Shown one piece after another: positions 63,286-64,000 of a DNA stretch of 64,000 nucleotides (positions are counted from its first letter, which is position 1; every line of letters begins with the position of its first letter). The notes below the pieces were generated by a model, which did not search any database, was not told the origin of the DNA, and saw only the letters and a list, made by a program, of their open reading frames with translations. This DNA is from Planctomycetaceae bacterium. Lineage in GTDB: Bacteria > Planctomycetota > Planctomycetia > Pirellulales > Pirellulaceae. The stretch lies in assembly GCA_024642205.1 (NCBI GenBank), contig JAHEBQ010000010.1, positions 1 to 64,000 on the forward strand, given 5' to 3'. Position numbers and translations under genes: made by a program.

Positions 63286-63969
63286 ATGCTTAAGCTGGAA
63301 AACATCAAGAAAAGCTTTCTCCAGCCCGACAAGAAACGGGTTCCGATTCTGGATATCCCGACCTTTGAGATCGGCGCCGGTGAGCAGGTCGTCTTGATTG
63401 GCCCCAGTGGATGTGGCAAAACGACAATGTTGCACACCATCGCTGGAATTACCCAGCCCGATTCTGGCAACGTCTTTCTGGACCACGTGGAACTGACACG
63501 ATACTCGGAAGCTGCCCGCGATCGAATCCGCGCCGACAAACTGGGCTACGTCTTCCAGACGTTCAATCTGCTACCGGGATTCTCGGCCTACGAAAACGTG
63601 ATGCTCGGAATGACATTTGCGAGCAAGAAGAAATCCCCCGAACGCGCCCGCAAGCTTCTGGATCAAGTCGGACTCAGCCACCGCTTGCATAACAAACCAA
63701 ATCAACTTTCCGTTGGCGAACAACAACGGGTCGCCGTGGCCCGCGCGCTGGCCAACCGGCCTGCCCTGCTCCTGGCCGATGAGCCAACCGCCAATGTCGA
63801 CCCGGGCAATCAACAACAGATTGTGGACCTGATCAAGGCCAGCTGCCGATCCGAAAACATTGCGCTCCTGATTGTGACACACTCGATGGAAGTCGCGGAA
63901 CAATTTGAACGAGTGGATCGACTTGACGAACTCAATCTTGTCGTCAGTCATGCGAAAGCCGCGTCCTAG
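63286..63969 (+). CDS. ABC transporter ATP-binding protein (LolD/MacB type)
   Basis: ATPase of 227 residues. Walker A is GPSGCGKTT, the Q-loop is YVFQTFNLLPGFSAYENV, the signature is LSVGEQQRVAVARAL, and Walker B is LLLADEPTANVD. The Q-loop context is that of the LolD/MacB/FtsE group, which works with FtsX-like permeases in lipoprotein or substrate export. The stop lies 31 bases before the window end; a permease gene probably follows. ATG at 63286. Confidence 0.92.
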   Translation: MLKLENIKKSFLQPDKKRVPILDIPTFEIGAGEQVVLIGPSGCGKTTMLHTIAGITQPDSGNVFLDHVELTRYSEAARDRIRADKLGYVFQTFNLLPGFSAYENVMLGMTFASKKKSPERARKLLDQVGLSHRLHNKPNQLSVGEQQRVAVARALANRPALLLADEPTANVDPGNQQQIVDLIKASCRSENIALLIVTHSMEVAEQFERVDRLDELNLVVSHAKAAS

Positions 63970-64000
63970 AGAATCCCAATCCTGAACTCCTGATAATGAC

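Overview
The window looks like chromosomal DNA of a planctomycete, probably of the Pirellulales/Rhodopirellula type. The reasons are a divergent EF-Tu with no RGITI switch I motif, a TIGR03009-type secreted protein, a sigma-70 factor with an N-terminal excisionase-like helix-turn-helix, GAF/HlyD adaptor proteins, and many secreted proteins of unknown function. This assignment rests on recognition by eye; no database search was run. I saw no rRNA genes, insertion sequences, phage genes or CRISPR arrays.

Left part (0.2-8.4 kb): a minus-strand fatty-acid/polyketide-like mini-cluster (FabZ-type dehydratase, long acyl carrier protein, a FabZ homologue without the catalytic His, KAS II, and an APH-like kinase) lies divergent to PTS enzyme I. 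A GT87 membrane glycosyltransferase follows. Next is a small thioredoxin gene that is invisible to ordinary ORF calling, because the first active-site Cys codon is an in-frame TGA. A hairpin with a GGUC loop sits exactly 18 nt after the TGA. The gene has its own promoter and terminator. I read it as a selenocysteine thioredoxin.

Central block (8.6-28.3 kb): about 20 kb on the minus strand carry tRNA-Thr(UGU), tRNA-Tyr, tRNA-Gly, tRNA-Thr(GGU), tuf, tRNA-Trp, secE, nusG, rplK, rplA, rplJ, rplL, rpoB, rpoC, rpsL, rpsG and fusA, so the classical beta and str operons are joined. Several products are unusual. RpoC has a tail of about 350 residues made of four helix-hairpin-helix-type repeats. NusG has an acidic N-terminal extension of about 120 residues. 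S12 carries Arg at the streptomycin-resistance position 88. The fusA product resembles the spdEFG/mitochondrial EF-G group.

Right of this (28.4-43.3 kb): an RDD membrane protein, the sigma factor, a secreted protein, two purine nucleoside phosphorylase paralogues flanking a P460-like cytochrome c lipoprotein (the paralogues differ, Asp versus Asn, at the base-specificity position), a TIGR03009 protein, a GlpG-like rhomboid protease, and a GAF-HlyD / DUF456 / HlyD group.

From 43.4 to 47.5 kb a tight four-gene operon encodes a C39-like cysteine peptidase, a RimK-type ATP-grasp ligase with a long N-terminal domain, a GCS2-type carboxylate-amine ligase and an N-formylglutamate amidohydrolase-like protein. 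It looks like a peptide or amide-metabolite system of unknown product. From 48 to 56.5 kb come small unknown proteins, a GT2 glycosyltransferase and nrdA-nrdB. The NrdB has Phe instead of the radical Tyr and Glu instead of the Asp ligand, which is the class Ic (Mn/Fe) signature. Two NrdR-like boxes 31 bp apart overlap a good promoter upstream of nrdA. The right end holds a SprT-like protein, a secreted repeat-domain protein, thiS-thiG, lipA, smpB, a Cys-rich acidic-tailed lipoprotein and a LolD/MacB-type ABC ATPase.
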